This document shows positions 36,765-47,268 of a stretch of DNA of 64,000 nt, piece by piece. The position numbers were made by a program, and so were the translations under genes. Each line of letters starts with the position of its first letter. Within the stretch, counting starts at the first letter, position 1. The stretch comes from Microbulbifer sp. MI-G. GTDB taxonomy: Bacteria; Pseudomonadota; Gammaproteobacteria; Pseudomonadales; Cellvibrionaceae. The stretch lies in NCBI RefSeq assembly GCF_030440425.1, contig NZ_CP098023.1:3408501-3472500 (forward strand). The letters are read 5' to 3'. The notes beneath the pieces were generated by a model. It had not been told where the DNA came from. It saw nothing but the letters and a program-made list of their open reading frames with translations, and searched no databases.

Positions 36765-37833
36765 ATATTGTGGCTTCTTCTCGAGTAGTTTGTGTCGCTT
36801 CCAGTTGTTTTTTCAAATCAAGTGCAACATCCACAATCATGTCTTCTTGACCACCCACCATACCACGACACCCCAGTTCAACTAAAATAGTACGCACATC
36901 AATGCCATAATCTGTAGAAGCCTTTTCTGCGTGACGCAAAAATGACGAATACACACCCGCATAACCCAGCGACAGGGTTTCGCGATCTACCCGTACCGGT
37001 CTATCCTGAAGTGGTCGAACCAATTCTTCAGCTGCGTCCATCAACTTGAAAACATCACAACCATGCCTCCAGCCTTTACGATCGATAGCAGCGACAAAGA
37101 CCTCCAGCGGTGCATTACCCGCACCGGCGCCCATACCCGCCAGAGAAGCATCAACCCGTCGAACACCGTTTTGCACAGCGACAATAGAATTTGCCACGCC
37201 CAGTGACAGGTTATGGTGCGCGTGCACACCCCTTTCGGTTACGGGGTCCAGTATGTCATCATACGCCTTGATACGATCGGCGTAACCATCCATATCAATC
37301 GCGCCGCCTGAATCGGTAACATAAATACAGTGTGCGCCATAGCTTTCCATCAACTTTGCTTGTCGTGCCAACGCTTTCGGTTCACTCATATGGCTCATCA
37401 TTAAGAAGCCGACCGTGTCCATACCCAGATTACGTGCATACTCAATATGCTGTCTGGAGACATCGGCTTCTGTACAATGAGTTGCAACGCGAACAGAACG
37501 CACACCTAAATCATAGGCTCGCTTTAATGCATCAACAGTTGCAATGCCCGGCAATATCAGTGTAGTCAGCATTGCATTGTTAACTACATCAGCAGCCGCC
37601 TCAATCCATTCCCAATCCGTATGCGCACCAAAACCATAGTTAAAACTCGAACCATTGAGTCCGTCACCGTGGGCTACTTCAATGGCATCAACACCTGCCT
37701 GATCCAGTGCTTTAGCAATCGCTGCAACATGCTCAATACCATATTGATGTCGGATCGCATGCATGCCATCCCGCAGAGTAACATCCTGAATAAAAACCTT
37801 TTCCTCAATGGGATTACGCAACTTACCTTTCAT
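36763..37833 (-). CDS. hsaF: 4-hydroxy-2-oxovalerate aldolase (HsaF/BphI-like)
   Basis: A 356-residue DRE-TIM aldolase. The [16 protein letters not shown] start carries the metal Asp, catalytic Arg and His; the metal-binding HAHHNLSLG block lies near residue 199, and [14 protein letters not shown] near residue 165. It cleaves 4-hydroxy-2-oxo acids to pyruvate and an aldehyde, which is channelled to the partner dehydrogenase. In steroid degradation it yields propionaldehyde. ATG overlaps the hsaG stop (ATGA), consistent with the stable aldolase-dehydrogenase complex. Confidence 0.93.
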   Translation of the reverse strand: MKGKLRNPIEEKVFIQDVTLRDGMHAIRHQYGIEHVAAIAKALDQAGVDAIEVAHGDGLNGSSFNYGFGAHTDWEWIEAAADVVNNAMLTTLILPGIATVDALKRAYDLGVRSVRVATHCTEADVSRQHIEYARNLGMDTVGFLMMSHMSEPKALARQAKLMESYGAHCIYVTDSGGAIDMDGYADRIKAYDDILDPVTERGVHAHHNLSLGVANSIVAVQNGVRRVDASLAGMGAGAGNAPLEVFVAAIDRKGWRHGCDVFKLMDAAEELVRPLQDRPVRVDRETLSLGYAGVYSSFLRHAEKASTDYGIDVRTILVELGCRGMVGGQEDMIVDVALDLKKQLEATQTTREEATI

Positions 37834-38768
37834 ATCCCAATCCCATATTTAAGTTCGGCAATCCGTTCCCCCGTCGCCATAGCCGCGGAAGTCATAATAT
37901 CCAGATTGCCCGAATACCTGGGTAAAAAGTGCCCGGCCCCCTCAACCTCAAGGAAGACTGTTGTTTTCAACCCGGCAGTCTTCCCGTACCCGGGAATATT
38001 CAAAAGTTGACCCCTGTCAATCGCCTCAAACTGTACATCCTGCTTTAATCGATAGCCTGGAACATATTGTTGAATATCGTCCAGCATGGCATGGATAGAC
38101 TCTTCAATCTGTTGCTCTTTGGCATTGATCGACAATGTATATACAGTGTCACGCATGATCATTGGCGGTTCAGCCGGGTTAAGTACAATAATGGCTTTAC
38201 CGTTTTTAGCACCGCCGATCTTTTCCAAACCCCGTGCGGTAGTTTGTGTAAATTCATCGATATTGGCGCGGGTACCTGGCCCTGCTGACTGTGAAGAAAC
38301 ACAGGCAACAACCTCCGCATAAGGTACAGAAGCGGCAACGCGATTGACTGCATAAACAATCGGTATTGTCGCCTGACCGCCACAGGTCACCATATTGATG
38401 TTTGGTTCGTTCAAGTGCTCATTCATATTAACCACGGGCACACAATAGGGGCCGATGGCCGCTGGTGTCAGGTCAATCATCTGCTTGCCATCCACACGGC
38501 AAACAGTATCGTGGTGTTTGTGGGCACCTGCTGAGGTTGCATCAAAGACAATACGAATATCATCCCATTCCGCAAGCTCCTTTGCGCCTTGAATACCCTT
38601 GCAGGTTGTCGCAAAACCAGACTTGACCGCCATTGCCAGACCTTCAGACTCAGCGTCAATTCCAATGACCGCAGCAACTGCTAATTTTTCAGATTTGTCA
38701 CGAATTTTAATCATTAGGTCAGTGCCAATATTGCCTGATCCCAAAATCATGCATTGGAGTTTTTCCAT
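37830..38768 (-). CDS. hsaG: Acetaldehyde/propionaldehyde dehydrogenase, acylating (HsaG/BphJ-like)
   Basis: A 312-residue acylating aldehyde dehydrogenase with an N-terminal Rossmann segment [14 protein letters not shown] and the nucleophilic Cys in [10 protein letters not shown]. It converts the aldolase-released aldehyde to acyl-CoA using NAD+ and CoA, producing propionyl-CoA in steroid degradation. I chose the ATG at 38768 (MEKLQCM); the frame extends to TTG 38780, but the family starts at this Met. Overlap with hsaF indicates co-translation and a physical channelling complex. Confidence 0.92.
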   Translation of the reverse strand: MEKLQCMILGSGNIGTDLMIKIRDKSEKLAVAAVIGIDAESEGLAMAVKSGFATTCKGIQGAKELAEWDDIRIVFDATSAGAHKHHDTVCRVDGKQMIDLTPAAIGPYCVPVVNMNEHLNEPNINMVTCGGQATIPIVYAVNRVAASVPYAEVVACVSSQSAGPGTRANIDEFTQTTARGLEKIGGAKNGKAIIVLNPAEPPMIMRDTVYTLSINAKEQQIEESIHAMLDDIQQYVPGYRLKQDVQFEAIDRGQLLNIPGYGKTAGLKTTVFLEVEGAGHFLPRYSGNLDIMTSAAMATGERIAELKYGIGI

Positions 38769-38794
38769 AGTCACAACCAAATTGTTCCCATGTT

Positions 38795-39586
38795 CTATTC
38801 CACGAAGTTTAGGTTTAACGATCCGATACCTTCAATATTCATACTCATTACATCACCGGGCACAATCGGCTCCAGCGGCACCAGAGAACCTGAGAGCAGC
38901 AATTCACCGGCTTCAAGTGCAACCCCAAGCTCACCCAGTGTATTTGCCAACCAGGCAATCGATGCCAGGGGGGAGCCCTGCACGGCTGCACCCTCCCCTT
39001 CACTTAGAAATTTACCATTTTTGTACACTCTGGCTTTGCAGGCAGCCAAATCCAGATCAGACGCATCAGCATGCATATCACTCACTACGAATACGCCACA
39101 GGATGCATTATCGGCAACAGTATCTTGGATTTTTATTTTCCAATTCTCAATTCTGGAATCGACAATTTCGAAACACGCCATCACAGAATCTGTCGCAGCA
39201 AGCACATCACCTGTGGTTATACCTGGTCCACGCAGCATTTTTTTTAATCTGAAAGCAATCTCTGCTTCAGCCCTGGGCTGAATCAGTTGACCGATAGGAA
39301 CATCACCATTTGAGAATTGCATCGCATCAGTTAAAAAACCAAAATCGGGGGAATACACACCCAGCATAGATTGCACTGCGGCACTGGTAACCCCGATTTT
39401 TTTTCCTACAACAGTTTCACGATTCTCCCGTAGGCGTAAATCTAAATAGTGTCGAGAAATATTATAAGCGTCATCAATGGTGATATTGGGCACTCTATCC
39501 GTTAATGGCGGAACCGTACTTTTACTGAGCATACTGCGATACAGTTCACCACCTAAATGTTCAACATCGGACTGATTCAATGGCAC
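38795..39586 (-). CDS. hsaE: 2-hydroxypentadienoate hydratase (HsaE/TesE-like)
   Basis: A 263-residue member of the 2-keto-4-pentenoate hydratase / fumarylacetoacetase-like family. GKKIGVTS near residue 62, PRAEAEIAF near residue 104 with the metal-binding Glu residues, and [13 protein letters not shown] near residue 137 are diagnostic. It hydrates 2-hydroxyhexadienoate, the product of HsaD, to a 4-hydroxy-2-oxo acid for HsaF. The start is GTG at 39586, with AGGAG 9 bases upstream and only 3 bases after the hsaD stop, so it is co-translated with hsaD. Confidence 0.9.
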   Translation of the reverse strand: MPLNQSDVEHLGGELYRSMLSKSTVPPLTDRVPNITIDDAYNISRHYLDLRLRENRETVVGKKIGVTSAAVQSMLGVYSPDFGFLTDAMQFSNGDVPIGQLIQPRAEAEIAFRLKKMLRGPGITTGDVLAATDSVMACFEIVDSRIENWKIKIQDTVADNASCGVFVVSDMHADASDLDLAACKARVYKNGKFLSEGEGAAVQGSPLASIAWLANTLGELGVALEAGELLLSGSLVPLEPIVPGDVMSMNIEGIGSLNLNFVE

Positions 39587-39589
39587 AAA

Positions 39590-40411
39590 TCATGCTCCTG
39601 TAAGAATAATTCCCAGTGCAAGATTAAAACGTTCAGCATATTCAACCATTACCCAGTGACCACAATCTGAGAATATCTGAAATTCGCATTCAGATACTTG
39701 ATTCAAAAATTTTGTTGCACCACTGACCGGCGTCATCTGGTCCTGCTGACCCCAAAAACCAAACACAGGGCACTGCAATTTGCTCAGTTGCTCACCCATT
39801 GATGGAATCACCATTCTCAACAACACCTCTTTGGGTTGTGTTTCTAAAATACAGAATCGCTCTTCAACCAATTCATCTGTAATATGCTTGGGATGGAAAA
39901 CCAGGCTCTCCAGTACTGTTCGCAATCCTTCCCGACTTACCGGACCTTCGACAAACGCGCTGACCATTTTAGCGATACCAGGCATAGCAAAGTAGGTTTC
40001 TCGCTCCTCAATAGCACCGGGCGCCATCAGGATTAATCGTTGCACCATTTCAGGATGGTCCAATGCCAAGCGAATACTGACACCTCCGCCCAGAGAATTA
40101 CCAACCAGGGAGCACCGATCGATACCGATGGTATCAAGAGCAGCCTTGACCGTGGTTACAAACAGTTTCATTGTGTAATCGAGATCCGCTGGCTTACTTG
40201 AATAACCAAATCCAATCATATCGATCAACACAGCACGATGCCCGCAATTGACCACAGCATCGATATTCTGTTTGAAGTTACTATAGGCACTGGCACCAAG
40301 GCCACTTCCATGCAGGAAAACCACAGCTGGCCCTTCGCCATAACTCAAATAGTGAATGTCATACTCACCGACTTTGGCGGTACTTCCTCGTGGTGGCGCA
40401 AAAGCATTCAT
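39590..40411 (-). CDS. hsaD: Meta-cleavage product hydrolase (HsaD/TesD-like)
   Basis: A 273-residue alpha/beta hydrolase with the oxyanion segment FLHGSGLGASA, nucleophile elbow GNSLGGG near residue 109, acid in GQQDQMTP, and final His in DCGHWVMVE. These are typical of carbon-carbon hydrolases acting on ring-cleavage products (BphD, HsaD). It splits 4,9-DSHA into 2-hydroxyhexadienoate, the substrate of HsaE, and HIP. It is the first gene of the hsaDEGF block; about 370 bases separate it from the transposase remnant. Upstream promoter is not defined. Confidence 0.92.
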   Translation of the reverse strand: MNAFAPPRGSTAKVGEYDIHYLSYGEGPAVVFLHGSGLGASAYSNFKQNIDAVVNCGHRAVLIDMIGFGYSSKPADLDYTMKLFVTTVKAALDTIGIDRCSLVGNSLGGGVSIRLALDHPEMVQRLILMAPGAIEERETYFAMPGIAKMVSAFVEGPVSREGLRTVLESLVFHPKHITDELVEERFCILETQPKEVLLRMVIPSMGEQLSKLQCPVFGFWGQQDQMTPVSGATKFLNQVSECEFQIFSDCGHWVMVEYAERFNLALGIILTGA

Positions 40412-40780
40412 AATGGGCCTATCGTATCAATCATCGAGTAAAACAGATTTTTTATTGACATCAACCAACCATTCTGTCTGAGTTTTTGTGACGCCTGCAT
40501 GTAAAAAATTTTCATTTCCTACATTCCGCAAAATGGAAAAACGCGATATTCTCTGGATTTACACTCCCAGAAAACCTTCATTCGTTATATCTTTCTGGCC
40601 TATACTCAGAAAATACAAATTACTCTTTTCAATTCCCATCATTCGATAATCGATGATACATCAACCTCCGAAAAAATATATAAAATTTACTTTGGGATGA
40701 AGTGGTTTTTTTTAATTTCTGGTTTAACTTTTATCTGATTAATGAAATTATATTTTATTGATGTCATATAATGCCATATT
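40412..40780. other. Intergenic region upstream of hsaD
   Basis: About 370 bases of AT-rich DNA between hsaD and the IS630 remnant, presumably containing the hsaD promoter. No gene or strong repeat is visible. Confidence 0.4.
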
Positions 40781-41413
40781 TCATAAAATCGACTTGGCAT
40801 TGAAGACGGTTACAAACTTCCGAGATTGAGATGTATATCCTCGTCTTTGTTGAGAATCAGAAACTACATCAGCCTCATCACTCCAATATATTTTTGTATT
40901 TCCTTCCTGTTTTATATTCTGAGTTTTCGGATAATCTTTTTCTAACCAATTTTTTACCTGATATTGATTTGTTTCGCAGATCTGCTTGATTGGTTTTTGC
41001 GGTGTTAATCCCAATCGAGCCAACAGATCTCCAACTGTTCTAATAGCTATTTGAATATTGAATTCCTGTTTAATCAATTGCTGAACAGCTCTTCTTGTCC
41101 ATAGAGCATATGCCAGTTTCATTTGATTAGGGCTTTTATCAACAATCAGTTTTTCTATTTTGGCTTCCTGCTCTTGAGTGAGCAGGCGTCCCGCTCCCGG
41201 TTTTCGTCCCAGTTGTTTTGCTGAAATCCCTTCGAATCCCCGGGCACTGTACGCCCGATACCATTTACCAACAGTTTCAAAGTGAACACCAACCATATCG
41301 GCAATTTCTTTGTAGGAGTAGCCTTCCTGCCGTAAACGAATTGCCTGTTTACGCTTTTCCTCTTTTGCGGCAGATGGGAGTGTTCGCGCATCTTCTTTTT
41401 TTAATATTCGCAT
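40781..41413 (-). pseudogene. Truncated IS630 family transposase
   Basis: A 210-residue frame with helix-turn-helix (YSYKEIADMVGVHFETVGKW), a winged-helix segment (RTVGDLLARLGLTPQKP) and the first catalytic Asp of the DDE domain (IYWSDEADV). IS630 transposases run to ~340 residues, with two more catalytic acidic residues; here the protein ends ~25 residues after the first Asp with unrelated sequence, so the catalytic core is missing. It lies between hsaD and hsaA on the operon strand and is probably non-functional. I chose the ATG at 41413 as the likely original start; no intact ends of the element are visible. Confidence 0.8.
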
Positions 41414-41570
41414 GATATTATCACCATCAGTCCTGATATTATTAGATTGCAACCAGCCTGGATAACTCTCTTGTAGCTTTCTTTAAAGATGAAAAATCTT
41501 AATCACTATGAATCTTTATAAATTCCTCTAGGTACTGAATTCACCTCAAGGCCTGTAGCAAATATTGTCT

Positions 41571-42728
41571 CTAGACAAATAAATCCGGATTTTCTCCACC
41601 CATCATCATATTGCCAAAGTTTCGTGCAAATGGTACTGGGTTATTTGCAACATGCGCACGGGAAACATGAATGTCATGCCAAATATTTTGAATTTCTGCA
41701 CCATTGAAAACACTCCGGCCTCCTGCAATATCAAACAGGCAATCAACTGCCTTGATCATCTCATCAATGACAACAGACGCCTGGTATCGATATCTCACGC
41801 GATCAATCATTGGTATCTCTTGCCCTCGATTAACTATTTCCATCATCGCATCGAAATTACGCATCAAAATAGTTTCATTGCTGTCAATCAGGTGTTCCGC
41901 CTCCACTACGCGGCGTAGTACATCCGGATCTCCAATTAGCTTTGTTGGATCCGTACTGCTGGTGCTGGCGTTTTGTTTGAATATTTTCAGTGCATGCCGA
42001 GCGGCACCAATGGCGGGTGCCGACACTACACGGACAAAGATTTGCGCCCAGGGCAGGTTATACATTGGATTTTTCTGCTTATTTTTGCAGTTAAAACCAT
42101 CAATTTGCTTATGCGTGCGATAATGCGCCACAAATACTGGTTTTTCAATAACGATGTCATTTGAAGCCGTTCCTTGCAGACCCATCGCGTGCCAGGTATC
42201 TTCAATTTCATAGTTTGAGCGTGGCACCAGAAAGGTCCGATAGCCTTCACCAGGTACAATAGCCCCTAGCAAAACCCATTGACAATGATCACTACCCGAA
42301 CTCCAACCCCAACGACCACTGAGCATAATACCGCCTTCCACAATTTCGGTTTTGCCACCCACCGGATTGTAAGAACTCGATACACAAGCGTCTGGATTTT
42401 CATCATAAACATCGGCCTGCGCTCGCTCATCCATCAACGCAAGCTGAAACGCATGAACTGCGATAATACCGCCAACCCAGGCGGAACTCATATCGTATTC
42501 TGCGATTTTTATCTGAGCCGAAAAGAATTCTTGGGGTGTGACTTCCAATCCTCCCCATCGTTTGGGTAACATCGACCTGATCAGCCCCGATGCCTTGAAC
42601 TGCTGTATAGTTGCTTCAGACAGCCGCCGTTGACTCCGGTTTTCAGCACTGTGCTGTTTGATACTCTCAAGATAGGGTGCTACATCGAGTCTCGATGTTT
42701 GGCGTTCTGTTGTTACTGCCAGCGACAT
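41571..42728 (-). CDS. hsaA: HsaA-like flavin-dependent 3-HSA hydroxylase, oxygenase component
   Basis: A 385-residue protein of the acyl-CoA-dehydrogenase-fold, reduced-flavin monooxygenase family. LPKRWGGLEVTPQEFF near residue 56, SGRWGWSSGSDHCQW near residue 138, and the C-terminal WHDIHVSRAHVANNP match HsaA/HpaB-type oxygenases. It uses reduced flavin from HsaB to add a hydroxyl ortho to the A-ring phenol of 3-HSA, giving 3,4-DHSA for HsaC. AGGAG lies 8 bases before its ATG. It follows the two Lrp genes on the same strand after ~125 bases. Confidence 0.9.
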   Translation of the reverse strand: MSLAVTTERQTSRLDVAPYLESIKQHSAENRSQRRLSEATIQQFKASGLIRSMLPKRWGGLEVTPQEFFSAQIKIAEYDMSSAWVGGIIAVHAFQLALMDERAQADVYDENPDACVSSSYNPVGGKTEIVEGGIMLSGRWGWSSGSDHCQWVLLGAIVPGEGYRTFLVPRSNYEIEDTWHAMGLQGTASNDIVIEKPVFVAHYRTHKQIDGFNCKNKQKNPMYNLPWAQIFVRVVSAPAIGAARHALKIFKQNASTSSTDPTKLIGDPDVLRRVVEAEHLIDSNETILMRNFDAMMEIVNRGQEIPMIDRVRYRYQASVVIDEMIKAVDCLFDIAGGRSVFNGAEIQNIWHDIHVSRAHVANNPVPFARNFGNMMMGGENPDLFV

Positions 42729-42853
42729 AGACGTTCTCCTGGTTAGCTGCTTCCCAACAATAGAAAAAGCAAATATTGCACAATAACAATATGAAATTCA
42801 CCAATAAAAAATTATCTATATGCAAATTTAGAGAAACACTGAGGAAAATATGG

Positions 42854-43327
42854 CTATTTGATCACTCTTCCCCAGCGATAATTGTATTTCAGGCTTTTAA
42901 TCGCCAGTTTTGTTTCCACATGGCGAACACCCTTAATAGTCATAATGTCTGTATTAATGTGCTCGATTAGCTCTTCATTAGAGCCAATAAAAGAAATCGC
43001 TAAGATATCGTATCGACCCAACATCGTCGCCGCGAAGCGAATAAACGGCAACCTGCTAATTTCTTTTGCAGTTTCTTTGACTCCCTTCAGATCGGCATGA
43101 ATACCGAGATACACCATCATCGGATTCTCGTATCCGGTTTGCACCCGCACATCAGCAATAGCCATGATGCGAATCATATTCTCGGATTGCATACGCTTTA
43201 TTCGACCACGCACAGTGCCCTCAGTTAAATTCATCGATTCTGCAATTTCTCGATTACTGACACGGGCATCAATGCACAGGTGTTCGAGAATTTTCTGATC
43301 CGTTTCATCCAGTTTCCCGTTACTCAT
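42854..43327 (-). CDS. Lrp/AsnC family transcriptional regulator (second of a tandem pair)
   Basis: A 157-residue Lrp/AsnC regulator: N-terminal winged helix (ETDQKILEHLCIDARVSNREIAESM, with VRGRIKRM) then a RAM effector-binding domain with the YDILAIS strand near residue 115. It starts at ATG 43327, which overlaps the TGA stop of the first regulator (ATGA), so the two are made together and may form hetero-oligomers. An upstream in-frame start at 43342 would lie inside that gene. It lies upstream of hsaA, which makes it a candidate controller of the steroid genes; its ligand is unknown. Confidence 0.9.
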   Translation of the reverse strand: MSNGKLDETDQKILEHLCIDARVSNREIAESMNLTEGTVRGRIKRMQSENMIRIMAIADVRVQTGYENPMMVYLGIHADLKGVKETAKEISRLPFIRFAATMLGRYDILAISFIGSNEELIEHINTDIMTIKGVRHVETKLAIKSLKYNYRWGRVIK

Positions 43328-43812
43328 AACTTGCCTACCCACCCAGATTCATATCGAAAAACATCCACGGTGATAGCTGGGGTTAATTTGGCAATTCCTT
43401 CTATACTCTGAAATTTTTCATGCAAAAAATAGGATAATTCTTCAAAATCGCGAGCGGCGACCATAATATCCAGATCGTGTATCCCGGTCGTCATATTTAC
43501 GCTGAACACCTCGTCCAATTCCGCAAGCTCCATCCCCACATCCTCAGCGCTACGATTCTCTACTTCAATGCCAATCGCCAGCATCAGCTCGTAACCAGCG
43601 GCCTTAAAGTCCGTCACCGCAACCACGCGCATTACATCAGCATCTGTCATGCGCTGTATGCGCTTGCGCACAATTGAAGAGGTATAACCAATTTTGTTAG
43701 CAATATCCCGTATAGACATCCGCCCATCAATTTGCAGCATCTCGATAATTCGGTGATCAACGTCATCTAAAACAACATCCTTATCAATCACTTTTTTGTT
43801 TTCTTTACCCAT
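43324..43812 (-). CDS. Lrp/AsnC family transcriptional regulator (first of a tandem pair)
   Basis: A 162-residue Lrp/AsnC regulator with a hydrophilic leader (KENKKVIDKDVV), a winged helix (DHRIIEMLQIDGRMSIRDIA, VRKRIQRM) and a RAM domain with the HDLDIMVAARDFEEL strand near residue 118. The two tandem regulators are of similar length but clearly divergent in sequence. They are transcribed towards hsaA. Actinobacterial steroid genes use TetR-type KstR/KstR2, so an Lrp pair would be an alternative regulatory arrangement; this is inferred only from position. Confidence 0.9.
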   Translation of the reverse strand: MGKENKKVIDKDVVLDDVDHRIIEMLQIDGRMSIRDIANKIGYTSSIVRKRIQRMTDADVMRVVAVTDFKAAGYELMLAIGIEVENRSAEDVGMELAELDEVFSVNMTTGIHDLDIMVAARDFEELSYFLHEKFQSIEGIAKLTPAITVDVFRYESGWVGKL

Positions 43813-45705
43813 CTACTTACCCGATGAATGATTACTATCCAAACAAATTCTATCACTTCAGGTAATACATTACCCCAGGGCAACCGTGTAAAAATCCAGG
43901 ATCATCATATTTGGCTCGACATCCTCTCCTTGGCTTGTTAATCAAAAGCCTGATACACAGGGCAATCACTATAGTGCGTCAAAATACGCATCGCATGATT
44001 TTTGCTTGTTTTTTGAGCGAAAGAACCTATGGACAGAATGCTGAATAGCTCAAAAAATGTTCATGTAATTGCCCCCTATACTTTACCCTGCCACTGCTTA
44101 CACCCTCAGTCCTCCCAACTCGCCTGCACGATCGAGGTTACCTAGCTGATGCGCAACGCCGTACCTGAGATCGCCAAATCTGGCAACGCAATCCTTCTGT
44201 GAAAACAACCCATCAGATAAAGTGTTCTCCGGCTGTGAATTTTTTAATTCTTTGCCGGGCCCTCTCCGCTTCTAGTTTCCTTTCGTCGTGCGTGAGTGTC
44301 ATCGACATCTCTGCCAACTGTCGACCACAGTGCTCAATCTCGCACATTGCAGACCTGATCCAATCTGGACTCTTAGGTGATGCCATGTCTGGCACCGGGT
44401 TCCATACGATACTAAGGAAAGCATCGGGCCCAAATTTCTGATTTGGCGCCCAGTTAATTTCCAGCACCCACCGGCATATGCATCTTTCCGCGCAGTGGGG
44501 GGCGCCGTGCATAATTCATGTCGAGAAATGCGGCTCATCAGGAAATTTTCAAACTGGTGTTAACCCACTGGCCAACGCCCTTTTAATCCACCTAAAAAGC
44601 TGCATAGCTCCAGGTTTCAGCGACCTGTACAACTCACGAACCGAGCCTCTGGGTATGTAAAATACGGATCACCGCAATCCTCATATAGCCGGCGCAGCAC
44701 TTATCACACGATACCCGGGTTACCCATCTCATGGGAGTCGTTCAGGCTCTCTTATTTTGCTCACCCTCGTACCATTGCCAGACAGGACCATAGTAGGCAT
44801 CGGGCCAGCAATGCCCTGCGACAAGCCAAACACTTTCATTGTGTCGAGTACACCTGCCCCCTCTATTCCAATGTTTGTTACTCTATGGGCCTTTTGACAA
44901 ACCATATCATTTTTCGTATATTTAGAGCAACTATTTTACGATTAATATCATTTTTTTTAAAAAAAACTTACATACTCGTACAATATACTTAAATTTATAC
45001 ACAATAAATAGCGTGCACAAGGAGGGTAAGGCCGGTGGGGAACAACTTGGCCTCTGCTGGACCCAGATGTGCCTGGCGGCTGTATCCACCGGTGTGCAGC
45101 ACCTCTCTACACTGCCACAGGCGGAAAACAACTTTTTGGGAAGCAGATCACACTGTATTGAATGGCTCGTTATGGCGATCTACACAACAAAGCGCAAGTG
45201 ACAACACAGGCTGATATCCACGACAATTCCGCCACTGACCGAACTTGAATCCGATCGAGGACACAGCACTTTCTTCAAGAAAGATCTGTCGCGCAATTTT
45301 CGCGATTACGTTTTCCGGCTTCGGACTAATAACCTGTTGCTGATGAGATAGCCTATACGCCTTGCACGGTCCGGGAGCCTCATTCTGGCGATTCCCGGGA
45401 GCGTTTTTACTGGCCCGCAGGCTGCCTTTCTGGGCAGGAACTGTCATGTGACTGGTTTGGGTGTTATGAGGGCTTTAGGGCTGTGGCCACTGAAATATCA
45501 GGCAACTGGTGGCTGCCTGATTGTATTAATCAGAAAGAGGATTATGAAAACCATACAGGTAATATCTAAAAATAACTTTAATTAATTTATATATGTGTAT
45601 GATATAGCCTTTTATAAGATAAACTATTCACACACTTTATCACCGATTCTTGGCCACCACCATATGGTGCAGACATACAAGCCTGCATTCAAGCGGACTG
45701 ACAGC
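43813..45705. other. Gene-poor region of mixed composition
   Basis: Nearly 1.9 kb between the regulator genes and the fadD3-like gene. By eye the middle part (about 44,100-45,450) is richer in G+C than the flanking island and has several partly open frames without strong start signals, while 44,880-45,010 is very AT-rich. It looks like rearranged or decayed DNA; I recognise no gene family. The promoter of the fadD3-like gene must lie in its last part. Confidence 0.45.
44213..44512 (-). CDS. Hypothetical protein or gene remnant
   Basis: A 99-codon minus-strand frame whose second half (FGPDAFLSIVWNPVPD, then an Arg/Glu-rich helix ending KKFTAGEHFI) has protein-like composition. The first ~25 residues look random and an alternative frame overlaps, suggesting a truncated or frameshifted gene. 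No family is recognised and no good ribosome-binding site precedes the ATG. It may be the C-terminal end of a lost gene. Confidence 0.25.
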   Translation of the reverse strand: MHGAPHCAERCICRWVLEINWAPNQKFGPDAFLSIVWNPVPDMASPKSPDWIRSAMCEIEHCGRQLAEMSMTLTHDERKLEAERARQRIKKFTAGEHFI

Positions 45706-47268
45706 ATGGTAGATCTGACACAAACGATTCCCGCTATGGCCATTGATGCAGCCGATCAGTGGCCCGAGCGAGTTGCTATTGATGATCACGGCATCACTTT
45801 GACATTTGAAGAGCTGAAAAACAGGTCAAAAGAAGCTGCCAGGGGCTTTATTTCGAGCGGACTCAAGGCTGGTGATCGATTTGCCATATGGGCACCTAAT
45901 ATTCATGAATGGATTTGGATAGCTATTGGCGGCATGATGGCCGGCGGCGTTCTGGTACCATTGAACACACGCTACAAGGGGATCGAGGCTGGAGATATAT
46001 TGAATCGATCCCATAGCCAACTCTTATTTACAGTCAGTGATTTTCTCGACACAAATTATTTACGGTTACTCAATGCATATAAGCCAGAGTGTGTACACGA
46101 AATTATTGTGTTGCGTGGACAACCCGCTGGCGAGAATGCGGTTACAAACTCACTGGCAGAATTTCTAGCTCGTGGTCATGGCGTCACAGACCAGCTTGTT
46201 AATCAATGTATCGGTGCCCTGCGTGGCAACTCACTGTCTGACATCCTGTATACATCGGGTACCACCGGTGTGCCCAAAGGGGTTATGAGTAACCATGGTC
46301 AAGTAGTCGCTACTTTCAAACTTTGGGCAGCGGCAGTTGGACTGAACAAGCAGGACCGTTATTTGATTGTTAACCCTTTCTTTCATGTCTTTGGCTGTAA
46401 AGCAGGCTGGCTGGCCTGTTTACTCACCGGCGCAACGGCCTTTCCAGAACCGTTTTTTGATGCGGATACTATTCTGAAGACCATCGCCGAAAAGCAGATA
46501 AGTATGCTGCCAGGCGCGCCCACTGTATTTCAGTCACTGCTAAGCTCACCGCAGTTAATCCACACCAATCTAAGCAGTCTTCGCTGCGCAGTGACCGGTG
46601 CAGCCTCAGTGCCAGAACAGCTGGTGCGCGACATGAAACAGATACTCGGTTTCAAAGAGGTCTATACCGGTTATGGTTTAACTGAATGCGGCGTTGTCAG
46701 TATATGTCGCCAGGATGATGATCTTGAAACCATCGCCAATACCGCTGGTTGTGCTATTGATGGTATTGAAATCAAGATTCTGGATAAAAACAACAAGCAG
46801 CTCTCATCCGGTGAAATTGGCAATATTTTTGTTAAAGGCTTTAACGTGATGCAGGGTTACCTTGACGACCCCCTGGCAAGCGAACAGGCAATCGACCAGA
46901 ACGGCTGGCTGAATACCGGTGATATCGGCTGGCAAGATACCAATGGCTATATCAAGATTACCGACAGAGCCAAGGATATGTATATCTGTGGCGGGTTTAA
47001 TTGTTATCCGGCTGAAATCGAAAATTTATTATTGAGGAACCCATTTATTACAGAGGTCGCAGTAACAAGCATTAAGGATGACCGCCTAGGAAGCGTGGGT
47101 GTTGCACATATCGTGCTAAAGGAAGAGGGGAAACCGTCTCCCGATGAACTCCGCAACTGGTTTCGGGAACACATGGCCAATTACAAAGTACCGCGAGTAG
47201 TACACTTCGTTACGTCGCTGCCGAGAAATGCCTCGGGAAAAGTACAAAAATTCCTACTCGAGCAATAG
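45706..47268 (+). CDS. fadD3: FadD3-like HIP-CoA ligase (acyl-CoA synthetase)
   Basis: A ~520-residue ANL-superfamily ligase. The P-loop YTSGTTGVPKGVM lies near residue 182, with NPFFHVFGCKAG, YGLTECGV, and the C-terminal DMYICGGFNCYPAEIE and PRNASGKVQK hinge and catalytic Lys segments. These correspond closely to mycobacterial FadD3, which links CoA to HIP (the C/D-ring propionate released by HsaD) with ATP, committing it to EchA20/IpdAB/IpdC. I placed the start at ATG 45706 because FadD3 begins at the equivalent position; in-frame ATG 45664 and GTG 45595 are longer alternatives without good ribosome-binding sites. Confidence 0.87.
   Translation: MVDLTQTIPAMAIDAADQWPERVAIDDHGITLTFEELKNRSKEAARGFISSGLKAGDRFAIWAPNIHEWIWIAIGGMMAGGVLVPLNTRYKGIEAGDILNRSHSQLLFTVSDFLDTNYLRLLNAYKPECVHEIIVLRGQPAGENAVTNSLAEFLARGHGVTDQLVNQCIGALRGNSLSDILYTSGTTGVPKGVMSNHGQVVATFKLWAAAVGLNKQDRYLIVNPFFHVFGCKAGWLACLLTGATAFPEPFFDADTILKTIAEKQISMLPGAPTVFQSLLSSPQLIHTNLSSLRCAVTGAASVPEQLVRDMKQILGFKEVYTGYGLTECGVVSICRQDDDLETIANTAGCAIDGIEIKILDKNNKQLSSGEIGNIFVKGFNVMQGYLDDPLASEQAIDQNGWLNTGDIGWQDTNGYIKITDRAKDMYICGGFNCYPAEIENLLLRNPFITEVAVTSIKDDRLGSVGVAHIVLKEEGKPSPDELRNWFREHMANYKVPRVVHFVTSLPRNASGKVQKFLLEQ

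Noticed and set aside
45148-45447. 99-codon minus-strand frame before fadD3
   Set aside because: No recognisable motif, mixed composition, no start signal; could be debris but I cannot support it as a gene.
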